Part shown: positions 35,001 through 48,400 of the stretch, piece after piece
Numbering within the stretch: the first letter of the stretch is position 1
Layout of the letters: every line of letters begins with the position of its first letter
From: Harmothoe impar
Taxonomy: Eukaryota > Annelida > Polychaeta > Phyllodocida > Polynoidae
Length of the DNA stretch: 64,000 nt
Reading direction: 5' to 3'
Assembly (NCBI GenBank): GCA_947462335.1
Contig: OX381718.1
Location: 43,958,281-44,022,280, forward strand
Notes under the pieces: model-generated
Told to the model about the DNA's origin: nothing
Databases searched by the model: none
What the model saw: the letters and a program-made list of their open reading frames with translations, nothing else
Translations under genes and position numbers: made by a program

Positions 35001-36988
35001 CTATCAGTGCTAAATGAGTGCATTAAGTATAATGTGTCCCTGCACTGCCCCGACCTCTACCGGCAGTTCTACCGAGACATGGCTTCCTTCATGCCGACCG
35101 TCATCCTGTTCTGCGGCTCTACCATGGGGCTTATTACCATTGGTAAGTCATATGCTTTTTCACCTTTTTTTTAATCAATGGTAAAGTGCGTAAATTTAGC
35201 GCCATTGCATCCTCCTCTGGTGCTCTGTCCATATAACTATAGAGGCTAGATTCCAGTATCAGCCAACAAGATTCTGGCAAAGCTGAGTCTTGAATGAGAG
35301 ACTCCAGGAGTTTAGCCTTGCTAGCTAGAGTCCAGCATTTTAAGACTCTCTTGTGATTTAGAAATGCAGGACTCTAAAAAGAAAAGTCTGACATTACATA
35401 AGGAATGCCAGACTAGCTATTGTTGAAATATCTGACTGTGGACATAATATAGCTGTTTTGGAGACAAGGTCTATAGTCAGGCTGATGCTCAGTTTTTCTC
35501 TCAGTGTTATTTTGCTAGTCATTGTTTATCTTTTTTCAGAGGAGTGGGAGCACATTGTATGGGCTAACTTCGAGCGGCTCTACCTGGATCACCTCGCCGA
35601 GCAAGCCACCACCCAGCAACCTGCAGTCACCACGGCATCCGGTGCCAGTGCTGACTTCACGACACAGGCTGCAATTCAAAACAATGTCGTAGATGACATA
35701 AATGGCACTTCTAATGCAACCAACACTGGAATTGACAGTGTTGTAAACAGCACTGTATCTGATGTTGTGGATGAAGTAAATGGTACAGCTAACGCCACTA
35801 ACTCTGGAACTAACGTTGAGGATGACGTAAGCTCCGGTGATGATGACGTCAAGATGGTGACTGACAGGATGCAGAATGACATCCGCAACGTCACGGAGAG
35901 GTTCATGGCAGCCACCACTGCTGGTGAGACAATTAATTACTGTTAAATTTCAGATTGTCTAGGTCCCCAGTGATGTAGTCATCCTATCAGCACACATACC
36001 CCTTAATTCACCTATACATTTGTATTTCGAAATAGACCATTTTAGTTTGTAAGAAAAAGGGGGATAAAAGGTCTGTTCAAGGTTATTATGGTCTGAAGGT
36101 CTAGTCTAGGTAGGAAGGATTTTCAAAAAGAAATTAAAGGATTAAGACTCAAATATACGCATATATTTTCCTGGGAACTGTGACACCAATTGGCAGACAA
36201 CATCCTAAGCTATCAACTTGACCTCTCAAATAACATCAAAAAGACCTGATAATTCTCAGTCTCACCAAAGCAATGCAGTTTAAATTGTGACGTATGTATA
36301 TATGATTGACTTATGTATATGATAGGCAGAACATTAAGTGTACTTTTCCTCCTGTCTAGAAAAAAAACATTACAGGTTGTCCACGTTATCTTTTGACACT
36401 TATCACGAGCTATCCATCTCTCCTGACCTAATCACCATATTCTACGTTGAATTTTATACTGTCCTTCGCATATGATTTATATGATATCTGCCGATCATAT
36501 TATGTCACCTCACGCTCATAAATGTCACCACAAAAGATCATATCCAAATAAGTGCACCCTCAGCAATATAAATTACCATAAACAGTAACTGAACTAAATC
36601 CTTAACATCCAGACCAATTTTCTTTTCACCCCCACCCCCACTCCCTTGTTAGTCTTTAGATAGGAAAAAAACATACAATTTATGTTCTGTCGATCACAAA
36701 TGTCAGCCGATCATATATGTCAGCCGATCATTTACATCAGGATTTGACCCTGTATCAATCTAGTGAGACAGAGGTCTTAATTGTTTCTTTCAGGATCGCA
36801 TAAAAATGTCAGCCCTGTTTTGCCAAATAGGTTAAGGTAAACTAAATCACCATCTTTTAGCCTAATTTTATATTGCATTTGTAAACAATGTGACTTTCTT
36901 TATTGTAGCCCCCAGAGTGTCACTGATGGAGGTTCTGACCACCGCCGCAGCCGCAGCTGCCCAGGCAGAGAGCAAAGCCACTGACTAA
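31976..36988 (+). CDS. Six-cysteine secreted protein, paralogue 2 (intact)
   Basis: Exons 31976-32033, 34312-34483, 34997-35142, 35540-35923 and 36909-36988 join in phase to 279 residues. Seen: a signal peptide (MAAFQRFVSTLLLVSTLC), about 56 residues with three Cys (WMVC, GCYSQL, SQC), an exon-3 block with three Cys (NECIKY, LHCPDLYRQFYRDM, LFCGS) and a short hydrophobic stretch, then EEWEHIVW, a long acidic linker with at least six N-glycosylation sites, DVKMVTDRMQNDIRNVTERF and an Ala-rich tail. Six conserved cysteines suggest three disulphides in an extracellular domain. I do not recognise the family. The nearest relative seen is its tandem neighbour about 10 kb upstream. No TM segment is certain. 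Confidence 0.82.
32034..34311. other. Intron 1 of paralogue 2 with small MITEs
   Basis: Contains a foldback at 32971-33072 (CAGTGGGCACAGAA ends, GTTGATTCAA core), a segment at about 33296-33480 that recurs inverted at about 54340-54560 (GGAACCAGCAAACAGGAA, AACCAGAA), and a foldback at 33742-33884 built on CAAACGTTT (AACAAAAA-CGTTTT ends). Confidence 0.5.
34312..34483 (+). CDS. Paralogue 2 exon 2
   Basis: 172 bp, acceptor CTACCTGCTCCAG, donor TGCAG|GTAAGT. The uninterrupted counterpart of the exon that carries the transposon in paralogue 1. Confidence 0.88.
34997..35142 (+). CDS. Paralogue 2 exon 3
   Basis: 146 bp, acceptor TATTTCCTATAG, donor ATTG|GTAAGT. The best conserved exon of the family, with LNECIKYNVSL, CPDLYRQFYRDMASFMPTVI and LFCGSTMGLITI. 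Confidence 0.9.
35540..35923 (+). CDS. Paralogue 2 exon 4
   Basis: 384 bp. Starts EEWEHIVWANFERLYLDHLA, then repeats of the type NGTSNATNTG / NGTANATNSG. The internal near-repeat explains the greater length than paralogue 1. Donor GCTG|GTGAGA. Confidence 0.88.
36909..36988 (+). CDS. Paralogue 2 exon 5 (C-terminus)
   Basis: Acceptor TTTCTTTATTGTAG. Encodes APRVSLMEVLTTAAAAAAQA then ESKATD, stop TAA. A candidate poly(A) signal AATAAA lies at about 37251. Confidence 0.88.
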
Positions 36989-39292
36989 GTCCTGAATACA
37001 AAGAGGGTCTTGCATCCAAGCCTATGATGAATTGAAAAAATATATTATATATATCCTCTAATTATGGTATAGTTCCACAATTTGATGTGATATAGAATTA
37101 TTGGTAGAGCTTGATGGCCCATATGCTGACCGGCCATCTTTCGAGAGCAGGAATATGAATGGGATTTACCAATAAGTTGATAAATAGTTTTTGTGTAACT
37201 TTGTTTAAGCAAATACATGCCTAAAAACTCATCAATAGATTAACATTGCAATAAATTATTTGTTCAAATAATTTAGACAGACAACATGGCTTCATTTTAT
37301 ATATTGTTGCATTTTTGCATCTTTAAAAGGTCCAATATTGTACAGTAAGTTAAATACAAAAAGTAAAATCATTATGACAACTAAACTAATGTAATTTAAT
37401 ACAGATCATATCTTATTATATAGACAAAACTCCAGGCCATTGACATACATGGGACGTATGACACAAAGCCGGAGGCTGAATGTAATACACCACTCCCTAG
37501 CTTCAATGTATGATGTAAATGTATGATGATAAGTAAAGTTTTGTGTGTATTACATGGTCGTATTGTCTTAAAGTGAAGAAACTCAACTCAACAATTGGAC
37601 ACTGTTGAAAATCTACTTCTACTTATTATATAAGAAACACAGGCATGAGCAACCTCGAGCGAGCAACCTCCTGAGTTGTGCTGCCACCTGTACAGAAGTC
37701 TATGCATGCACGTTGCACACTGATGCCCCCTAGTGTGTTGTAGGAGAGTCATGCCAATTGTTTTATTCATCATGGCCTGGTAATTACCAGACTCGCTCAA
37801 CCAGTTCCCTTGCCACAAGGGCTGCAAATGGGACTGGTGGAACTGCTATATTTAGATTGTTACTTCCGGTGAGGCTATGCACAGGAATTGGTGTACAGGA
37901 TTTGATTGGTCAACTCCTGGGGACAATTTAGTGAAACAAGTTCTTTTTATATAAGTTTGCCCAGACTCTACTATTATAGAGTCGGGGCCTGAGACTGGGT
38001 AATAACTAGCTTGGCCCTCTGTATGGGAATTTTTGCACAGAAATAGTGCCCAGGGAGACTGTTGATAATTTACATGATTAGATGATTATGACTTATAACA
38101 TGACTATCACCAATGATTATGACTTAGAACATGACCATTATTCTCATGTCAAAATCGGCTACCACATCAGTGAGGATATTTACTCAAACTAAAGGTTTCG
38201 ATTATTTGTTGTTTCAGTGAGTCCACATAGGGCTCATTTATTGCAACAGTAGACACATACGTAACGCGGTATAAACATGTTGAAGAGACAAAAACGTTCA
38301 CAAGTTGGAATCATGTATGTTATTGCTTGTCCTAGTTTTGCATATTCAAATGTCAGTTTGGCTACAACATACAATCATACCACCTACACATGGGTGAGAC
38401 AATAATAATGATGAATGATGAGAGACAATAGATGGGTAATCATAACCTGAAACTAGAGAAAAGTTTACAACATTTATAGCTATTCTATGCAGTATTCCCG
38501 ATACCTAGTAAGGCATGTTCACATTGTACTATTTCATTTTCTTTTACTCAAATACAACTTGCGATTGAAAGATTGAAAGGGAAGCACACCATTCAACTAT
38601 GACAAAACACAGAACCAGACCATGTCAGAATATTATTCAATATGCGCCCTCTCCTATCTGAACATAAACAAATCGCCCCACCCTCACCTTCCTCCCTCGC
38701 CTGGACATGCTCAAGACTCTGCTTAGTATGTACAATAACTTGCCACGTAAAAAGAATGGCCCCCTCTAGGAGAGGGGGGGCTGGAGGATGACAAAAACGT
38801 CACAACTACACATTCCGAAAAGTCAGCGTCATTGTCGCTGAAACCACCCTCATGTGAAAGTCAAGCAGAGTGTGTAGTAGACTGGTTCCTAAGGGTAAAT
38901 GATGCAGTAAGCTGTATTAATGTGGCTCCAGAGGGGTCAAAAGCGACCTGGTTACCTTGGCGCTGTTTTCCAGGTGACCTGGTGCAATAATCTAAGCGAC
39001 CTGGTGACTTTTGGACAAATTTTGCTACAGTAAAAATGGTCTAAAAGGCGACTTTTTGACCTGGAGCTCTTAATTTCGGCGGCTTTCCGACCTAGGGGGA
39101 ACCATTCTGCACCCCCCATTAATATACCTAGCAGTTGCAGGCTCCGTCTTATCATATCCTATCCTATACCACGAGGACATCAGCCAGTCTACCCCTCCCT
39201 GCTCCTACCTACCACCCTGGAGAAGGGAGGCGGCATGCAGGACCCGCCTGGAGGAGAGACCTGGTATCTGGGTATTCAGTCGTCCTGTCACC
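36989..39292. other. Intergenic between paralogue 2 and the lectin
   Basis: 3' UTR of paralogue 2 to about 37270, then no supported gene. The lectin 5' UTR and promoter should lie just before 39293; no clear core motif is seen. Confidence 0.4.
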
Positions 39293-39400
39293 ATGAGTCT
39301 GTACGGAGCCATGTCGTCCCTCCTCCTGCTCCTCCTCCTGTGTCTGGGAACCCCTACCCTGGCACAGAACAGACGTAACAGGAACCGTGAGGCTCCTCCG
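39293..39400 (+). CDS. Lectin exon 1 (signal peptide)
   Basis: 36 codons, phase 0. Context GTCACCATGAG, donor CTCCG|GTAAGT. The predicted mature end starts near AQNRRNRNREAPP. Confidence 0.87.
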
Positions 39401-42400
39401 GTAAGTCTACTTCATAGATTGTAAGAGCACGTGTAAGCGCCCCTGTGCTTATACATAACAAGCCACTGGTACCCCCTGCGCTTATACAGGCGCTTATTTG
39501 AATTATTTTAAAGAGAATGCAGCTCGAGCAAGTTGCTCGCCATTGCTACCTTCATGCGTCATGACCATAAAGAGTGCTATGCTTTAAAACAATATGCTGC
39601 CCCTAATAAGGGATAGTAATTACTAGTGTTTTCACAATTACTGTATAGGACTTACCTGAGGCATAGGATACATACAATGCCTCGTGCACATTTATCAAAC
39701 GTCCCTGTATTAGCGCAGGAGGTAACAGCGACTGAAAATTGGAAGCTTAGGTGAGCTTAAACAGGAAAATTACTATACGTGTACATAATATGTGTATTGG
39801 TTATCATCATGTGAGTTGAGCCAAGTTGAATATCTGACCAAAACAAAGATGTCTCAACCCACACATTGTTAGGGCCATCCATACAAAATGTATATGTTTT
39901 GTAGTGTGTACAAACATATTACATGCACATGAAGGCATGGGTGTCTGGGTCTGTCAATCTGCAAACTAATCCATTTGGCTGCAATGTTATATGTTATGAA
40001 AATGGTTTCGTCTGTAAAGTATATTAAAAAAAATCGAAATAGCCTTGTTCTACAGTCAACTCCTCCAGTAGGTTGACCATTAGTTTATTAACATCAGGAC
40101 ATAATATTTGCCTGGTATCCTTTGAGTTTATAAATTCATTTATTCCATAAAGTGATTTTCAAATACAGTTACAATTCAAATATGACTAAGTATGATATCT
40201 TATACATACACATTGACACACATGTTGGATGCATCAACTCGATGTATAAATCATAGCAATTTGACCAGTGTACAACTATATATTGTGGCTTATGGTATTA
40301 AGGGAGAAAACGTTAATGTCTATGCTACACGAGAGGGTGGCAATAGGACATGAGAATAGTGTATCATGGCCTATAAAATAGCTATGACTTTTTATGTTAT
40401 GGGAGTGGGGGTAGAGGAGCAGAAAGGGTCTAGAAACATGCTTATGGCACCATTCCATGATTCTCCCCCATACATCCAAGGAGGCGGGGGCACTTACTTA
40501 GATTTGCCTAGTGACTGCATGGAAACTCTTATAAATACACGTGGATGCATGAGTTCAACTTTTCTAGACATCAGTTTATGTTTTATGTCATATAACAAGA
40601 TTATGACAATTAAGGATTAACTGCTGTTTTTCCATCATTTTACCAATCACACTTCAGTAGAGTTTCTTTTGCCCTTTCCCCAATGTTCGTTGCTGAATTT
40701 CCTTTGAAAAGGGTGCGTTTTTCTTTTATAGAGTGGCCCCTATAAGGGTGGGGGTCTAGATGGGGGGTCCCCATGTCGCCTGTCGATTTTAAGAAATGCT
40801 CATGTCATTTGTCAGTATCTTTGTATTTCTCATGTCATTTGTCACTAGGCTCCATGTCGCCTGTCGATTTTAAGAAAAGGCCATGTCCCTTGTCAATATC
40901 TTTTAATTTCTCCTGTCATTTGTCACTAGGCCCCATGTCGTCTGTCGATTTTAAGAAAAGGTCATGTCGCCCTGTCGATTTTAGGGGTCTACACCCATAA
41001 GGGTGTCAGTCTTCGCACAAGTTAGAAAGAATTGAGAGTGCCCCCCGGGTCCCCAGTCCCACATACCGGCCCGTCGTCATGTTACACCACCAACATCAAC
41101 ACGATCACCCCGCCATCTGGTGGGCCATATCACAACTACACCACTATGACATCTGGCGGTGGGGTGCAGGGTATTTCCGCTGCAATCCATTTCCCAGGTC
41201 CCTCTTCGAACAGAATGTTTAGACCTTCAAACCACCACCTCCCACCACCTGTCCTATAAATGCCCGGAGTATGAACCTGTCCCAGACTCTTAGTGGAGGG
41301 GCAGTAAAAATTGTGCTTAAATGTGCCATGACTTAATATGCCCTTTATCGTCATGATGCATGAATGCAACCCTGGGACATGACTGTACTTACCAGGGCTG
41401 CATTTATACATTAGATAGTGCTTGAGGGTATGGATGGAGGGCTGCCTATGCAGGGATGTCGGAACAGGGGGGGGGGACTACATCATGTCAACATTTTCAA
41501 AATTCTCCTTGGGGGGCAATGCCTCAAACCCCCTAATAAGATTTTTAGTGTGCCGCTGTTAACACTCGGAATTGCGGCCCCAAAAGTCAAGTTGCTTCCG
41601 ACACTCCCGCTATGTCGCGTATCGATTTTAAAGGGAATTGCTAGTTCCTACACAGAAGCCATCTGGTGGCAAAAATCGAAGCTAATGAAAAGTATTTTTT
41701 AAGCTGTATTCATATTCCTACATAGACCACCTTCCCTAAATCAACTATTTGCATTGTCATTTTGACAGTATACCTCCATTGTTCACATATATTCCCTGCT
41801 AGGACACCCATAGGATCCTATAGTTAAGGCAAAAGAAATATTTTTCCAAGATTCATGCCTTTCTCATTTCATCTGTGACCCCCTGTTTTATTGGTCCTAA
41901 AATGTTTGTATAAATGTCCATTATGCATTCCCAAGGTTTGGCTGCAATATCAATAGAATGGGTATAGACCCCTAAATTCGACATGGCGACATGGCCATTT
42001 CTTAAAATCGACATGGCGACATGGCCATTTCTTAAAATCGACATGTGACATGGCCATTTAAGTGACATGTGACATGGCCATTTCTTAAAATCGACATGCG
42101 ACATGGGGCTTAGTGACATTTAGAAAAATACCTCATTTGGAGTACAGTGGGTTACCCAACTTTTTCCTCAAATTTTGGCCCTGTAGGTTCTAAATTTTCC
42201 TAATTTTTTCCTGGGGCCTGCGGTCCGAAGCCCCCCATGTATAAATGCCTTAGTGACACTAGTGACATGGCTTTTTCCTTAGTGACATGTGACATGGCCA
42301 TTTCTTAAAATCGACATGCGACATGGGGACCCCCCCATCTACCCCCCCAATAGAAGAAGGGGATTATCCATGAAAGATTATGTGACAATGCTGTTTTTCT

Positions 42401-45400
42401 ATTCATTTCTGTAGTTAAGGTACTCCTTTGCTCAAATGGCCGTATCATGAAAGTTAGTACTGAAACATTAGAAATTCTGCGACAAGTAGCGTGTCCCTTT
42501 AATAAATGACAATGGCCCCTGTCCCTGTAACTATTTAAGCCTTCTCTCATAATCGCTGAGCCCCATGTCGTATGTCGATTTTAAGAAAACGCCATGTCGC
42601 CATGTCGAATTTACGAGTCTACCCCCATTGGAGTTGTCAGAGGTCAGAGGGTGGGACCCGTGTGGTGGAGGAACATGTGTGTTTGTACGGGTTGTTTATT
42701 GCCGCTCTGTGGTTCTGTGTCAACAGAGGCAGATGCAATTATATAAAAAAGAGAATGCATGAATCGTCTAGTGATACATTGGTTAATCTTGTCATTGGTT
42801 GGGGGCAAACCACATTGGCGGATCCAGGGGGGGCCCGACGGGCCTTGCCACCCCCCCTCCCCCCCCCCCCAAAAAAAGAGAAGAAGAGAGGAGAAAGGGG
42901 GGGGGGGGGAGAGAAGGGAAAAATACCACTATAAACACAGTCTAGACCATCAGCCTTTTCTTGGGGGGGGGGGGCATGCCCCCAAACCTCCCTATGGCTG
43001 CTGCGCTTCGTTTGCGCTGCGCGCGGGAACATACAGTCACTCCTTGGTTGGCCAGGTTTGGGCCCCCCCCCTCTGGAAAATCCTGGATCCGCCACTGAAC
43101 CATGGATGCATGAGAAGTACGTTTTCTATGGAGCCCGGCTATGGAGTATAGGCCTACATACATTGCCCCAAAACAAAACGGCCTGGGTAAAATAGTTCCC
43201 AGCAACCTGTCTATATAGATACGCTTTGCTATAGCGATAAAACAATGAGCACGTGTAGGCACCCACTAGCAGGTCTCGTTAGTCCGAGGACAGGACTAAT
43301 ATGGCCCCATTGCATCCCTCTGGTCTGATTTAGGGAGGGAGGGGGGTTAGGTAATGTTGTTAGTAGTAACAATGTTGCCAAATCTCTTCTAAAGAATTAG
43401 ACAATTAGACAATTCGGTATATTTATGAATAAACTTGCCTACACAGATAATGGAAACAGAAGGGAGTCCAGGTTGCCTCTAAAATGACTCGCGTGACTAC
43501 TTAGAAGATTCAAAGGGCTCCCTTGCTCATCCAATAAAGAGGCAACCTGTACTTGTCCTCTGAGTAAAATCATGGTGGGCTACTTTGTAGAGCTTAGCAT
43601 GACAAAATACAAGCAACCGCCCAAGAAAAAGACAGTAGACATGGCACAAAAAGATGGGGATGAATCACGAAGGTGTGGGGGTATAGGACCAGTTACAGAC
43701 TCCCCATGCTGCACCAGACGGCACTCCTACACAATAACAAGAGATAGAGTGACACAACGCTGTGTGGCATAGAGGCATGCTGAGGGTACCCTGGGATGGA
43801 TCCCTGGGGCATACTCTTAAATCAGCAATAGCTATCATACAGAGGTGTATACTGTTTTTGTGTGTTTCACGTGACATGGTGTAAAGATCTAAGATATAGT
43901 TAGTTCGGATTTATCTTTGGTCCAAAAAGTCCCTGTGTATTGTTGAAAAAGCAAGGGAAATGGTATGTATACATGTGCATGTCAGACTTCAGTACCATAT
44001 AAATTATATATACATGCCGGGTATACGTGATACATGCCATCTTAGCCTACTTCTATGTGGAACATGACCACCAGTTGTAACCCCTGCCGGAATTTCTGAA
44101 GGATCAAATTCATGTAAATATCAATCAATATAAGGGTCAGGTAAATGGGTTTTAATTTTGAATACAATCTGCCCACAGATTTACTAGGAATTTACAGAAC
44201 GATTGAATACATGCAAGTATTAATCAATTCACACCGTTTTTACTTGATTTTTTTATATGTCGTAAAGTTTTCATTTCTCTGACAATTTGCCCAATGGTAT
44301 TGAGATTGAACTCAGCTAGTAGACAGAAGAGATATATTGAAATATACAGTGAACATGCGAAAGTCAGTGACTTGGAATGGGAGATGATCTAGATAATAAA
44401 TCATAATTTGAAGCTACCAAGTGGACTGCGCTATCAGCGGATAGCCAGAGAACTACAACCCAGACTATAGGTCACGAGGAAGTAATTATTATTCCCCTAT
44501 GTTTCTATATAGCATAATGCACAAAATTAGCCATACACAAAATTTGTTGACCATAGTCTTAGCCCTGGTCTGATTAAACAATCCCTCACACACAATGTTT
44601 CAGCCTCAATAAAAGGGTTGACCGTGAAAATCTCAAAAAAGTCACTTTTATCTACAGGTAGTCCCATTTTGCCCTGTTTTGGACCTAAAATCGACCTCTG
44701 GCCACATCAGTTTTTGCATGCCTCAGAAATTCCCCAACCCTTTACATAGCATAAAACTACATGTGCTATTCTATACAAAGGGTATTTGGGAACACCTGTG
44801 AATTTTTTCACAATTTTAGCCATTTTTGTTTCATCTGAAATATGACCCAATCAGCAGCCAGAACACCCTTCAATGCAGACAAGAATACTATATGACTCGG
44901 TAGATGGCGCCATTTACTTCCACGTGACCTAAACCCTTGTGTGGCTCCTGGTGCCACCTGCTGGGCCTGCTGCCTGACAATAGTGATGGAATTCGCCACC
45001 AGGCTGTGCAGGAGAATGGAGAGTACTGCTTTTAAAATCATTTATAACCTACACTGATATTCCTAAGCTCCCTATAAAACCAATCTCTCAGTCACTAGTG
45101 CCTAACTTACATACGACTAACCTACATAAGTTATTATTGTAGGTTGGACAGTACTGACCAACCCACCTTAGTCTTTTAATTTCCAGGGGGAGCCGATGAG
45201 TAGCGATCAAGGTGTTTTACAGGTGGCCCCCAACTAGTGTTATACAAATACAACACACCAATGATGAACGTAGGTTAGCCACTACTGACTGACCCCTCAG
45301 TCATTTTTGAATATAACCTTGCCATTATGACTAACACACAAATGACGAACGTAGGATAGTCGGTACTGACTAACCTTTTCGATTTATGGATTTTCAGTGT

Positions 45401-48400
45401 AGTGGTATGTGCTGCAGCAAAATATGACTTATGCCTTAATCAAGAAGGCTGATCCTAACACCAAGGTAAAAATATCAGTGTGTACAATGAAGAAAATCTT
45501 AAGGAAATTAACACACTCTGTATTTGTCCCAGGGTGGTCTCACCGTGGAATACATCTATGGCCGGATGCGGAACCTGGAGCGGAAGTTGGCACGGACGCA
45601 GCAGGAAGTGAGCAAAGCACATGAGCAGATCAAGTCAGTGGAGGCTCGTCTAGGGCAAGGCGGAGGTGGAGGCTCAAGTAGGTCTTCTTCTGAACAAATT
45701 ATCTTATTTCAGAATAAACACTGCATGAACTATTCGATTTAGGTAACTTAATATGTAATTAATAGGGAATCATTAGAAAAGGAGTTGAGGTGTGTCTGAC
45801 TTTAGGTGTACCTACTCTAGTGCTTCAATACATTATGCCCTTGGTTCTCATGATGCATGAATGCAGCTGTGGCGAGCAATGTTACATACAGAGTTTTACA
45901 CTAGCCGGAGCTGCATTAGTGCATCATGACGACTTTTTTTTCTTTTAGAGACATGCTATATAAATACTGAAATGGCTAAACACTATACACAGTACCAACA
46001 CATCTAGAAAGAATAGAAAATTAACAGAACAACTTTATTTCAACCGGTATACATTTGAATAAATCAACAATATTGTTATTCGCTTCAGATACTGCTGAGG
46101 GACTTAAGTTCAGTGATCTCAGTGCGTGCCCAATCAGGGCTGAAGGATTTTACTACGCCCCAAAGTTCAAGTCCTGCTATAGGATGGAACCAAGGTAATA
46201 TTATAAGAGACTATGTTATTACTTGTGTCGCAGTAGTGCCTATAATTGTCTAGATAATGATTATGCAATTCACCAATTTTATCATTTTCTATACACTTGT
46301 ATAATGTGTTTGTAGTTGTTTAGGTATACTGCCCTATAATTCCCTCCCACCCACTCCTCGAGGTTATCTTATTGTGGCTATAATCAATTTTAATTATATA
46401 CATCAATCTACTATTATTTACAATCATTAATTCCATTTTTTTTCTTTAATTCTCACTAAAAGAATTAATATGTCTATTATTTTCATCATTATAATGACAT
46501 ATTTTATCATTAAATGAAGATGAAATTGCATTTTTACAATGTTCACATACACACAATGTTATGACCATAGAAAAAAGGAAACATATGCACACTTGCATAC
46601 ACGTAATAACCGTTGGCATTCAAACGTTTTTTTAATTCCTTACGGTCACTTTTTAAGCAGTATTGATTTCGGCAAATTGCCATGTAAATGTCATAAAAAG
46701 GTCATATGGCTTCAAGTGGCATTTACTGGAAATAAAGCTCCTTAAAGTGTGGCTCTAAGGAGTACGCTCTTTGCTTAAATGCACACCTTCATGCAGTGAT
46801 ACAGAGACCAAATGTTATAATTGTTTGTGGCAGTGACATCTTGGTGAATCAGACGGAGGCGGCACGTATCTGCAGGAGTCTGGCCCCCCGCTCAGACCTG
46901 GTGTCCATAGAGTCAGCCGAGGAGCAGGACTTTCTGAGGAGGCGCTGGCAGCACGAGAGGGGTGAGTCTGGGCTTTGTGACAAGTGATATGTTTACCCCC
47001 GATATCAGAGTTTGTAACCCTGATATCGAAGTTTCTAACTCTGATATCAAAGTTTATTACTCCAATATCGAAGTTTAAAACTCTGATATTGAAGTTTTAA
47101 ACACTGATATTGAAGTTTTAAACACTGATATCGAAGTTTAAAACTCTGATATGAGAATTTAAAACTTTGATATCGAGGGTGAACAAATGGCTTGCCACAG
47201 CCCTTCGATCCATATGGAGGCCCATCGGGGACAAAATTGATACTTGGATATAGATAGATTTTTAATTGTATACTAGAGTGCCATGTCTACCATGTAATAA
47301 GACGGGGTTCTGCTATTTCTCTGACAGGAGTGGGTTCGTTGATGAGGTACTGGACGAGTGGACGGCGTAACGGACTGCAGTGGCGCTGGGAAGCCAGTGA
47401 TCAAACGATGTCCTACAACAACTGGATCCCAAGTAAGTGTCCATCACTCTATTAATACATCATTATAATGCTAGACGTTCATTAAAAAAGTAATAGACTT
47501 CATACGAAATAGAACTAATTGATGGTATTTGATATTTGTCCCCTGTGTGTAAATGTTGTAAAAAATGAATTGTTCATTTTAAAGTAAAGACTTTTCCGGA
47601 AACTCCTACTGGGAAGTCATAATCCTCCATTATCAAATAGGTGTTATCTCATTAACATCATTAACCTTCATATCATACCACTTAAAGAACCCATTTATAT
47701 GGCCATTTAGTAATTGCTCAACCTCTTTTGATATCAACACTCTAAGACATCACAGGTGTAAATGCTCATCTATAGTTGGGAGATGGTAAATCCGACTATA
47801 AGACATTTAGAGTTGCTTCCCTCAGAGAGATGTACATTATCATAATGAACCCTTCACAGTTTTATCAATTAAAATTCTCTTTGGTGGCTTGGCCAGCCCT
47901 CCCCATATTAATTAGCTATAGCATAGAATGAATTCGTTCTTCTATACATGCGCGCACCGTTTCTAAAGTATGGCATCACAGCTCTGTAGGGGGCGTGTGA
48001 GGGGTCACTGAGCGCCACCTGGCGAAATCAGTACACACTATCATTATGTAACATTATACCGGGAAGTTATTCAAACGTCCCACTCCAACCAACTTTCTCA
48101 AACCGTCCACACGGTCTTATTTAGCAGCGCTGCGCCACACATTTATGGCATACATACAGCGGTTGGAAACCTCGGACTGGCACCCAGTGCCCGTCCACTG
48201 TATGTCAACCCGTCACCGGCATACAGGAGTAAGGTTTTAATAGTGGGTACAGTAAATTTCTGACCAAGAAGCCGCCGGCTGAGAGATGTCAGGCCGGCAT
48301 AGGACCAGGTCAGTAAGCAGGAGGGAGAGCACGCAGGGGTCACGCCGGAGCCGCATGACAAGCGCCGGCAGCCAAAGTAGATCTATCATGGAGGACTCAC

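Larger units (their letters stand above)
39401..45532. other. Lectin intron 1, packed with repeats
   Basis: Holds MITE fragments (39515-39612, 41310-41420), four arrays of the 30-bp family (40765-42625), a TGGCGGATCCAGG-ended element (42815-43098), a small GGGAGTCCAGGTTGCCTCT / AGAGGCAACCTGT inverted pair (about 43450-43550), and three spaced copies of a GAACGTAGG-TAG-CGGTACTGACTAACC-like unit (about 45125-45385). No coding exon is supported. Confidence 0.5.

Noticed and set aside
42572..43262. Four overlapping frames of 106-130 codons
   Set aside because: They translate the TGGCGGATCCAGG-ended repeat and poly-G/poly-C tracts on both strands.
46985..47176. Regularly spaced GATATC units considered as a CRISPR array
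   Set aside because: Contiguous imperfect minisatellite without unique spacers, in an animal intron.
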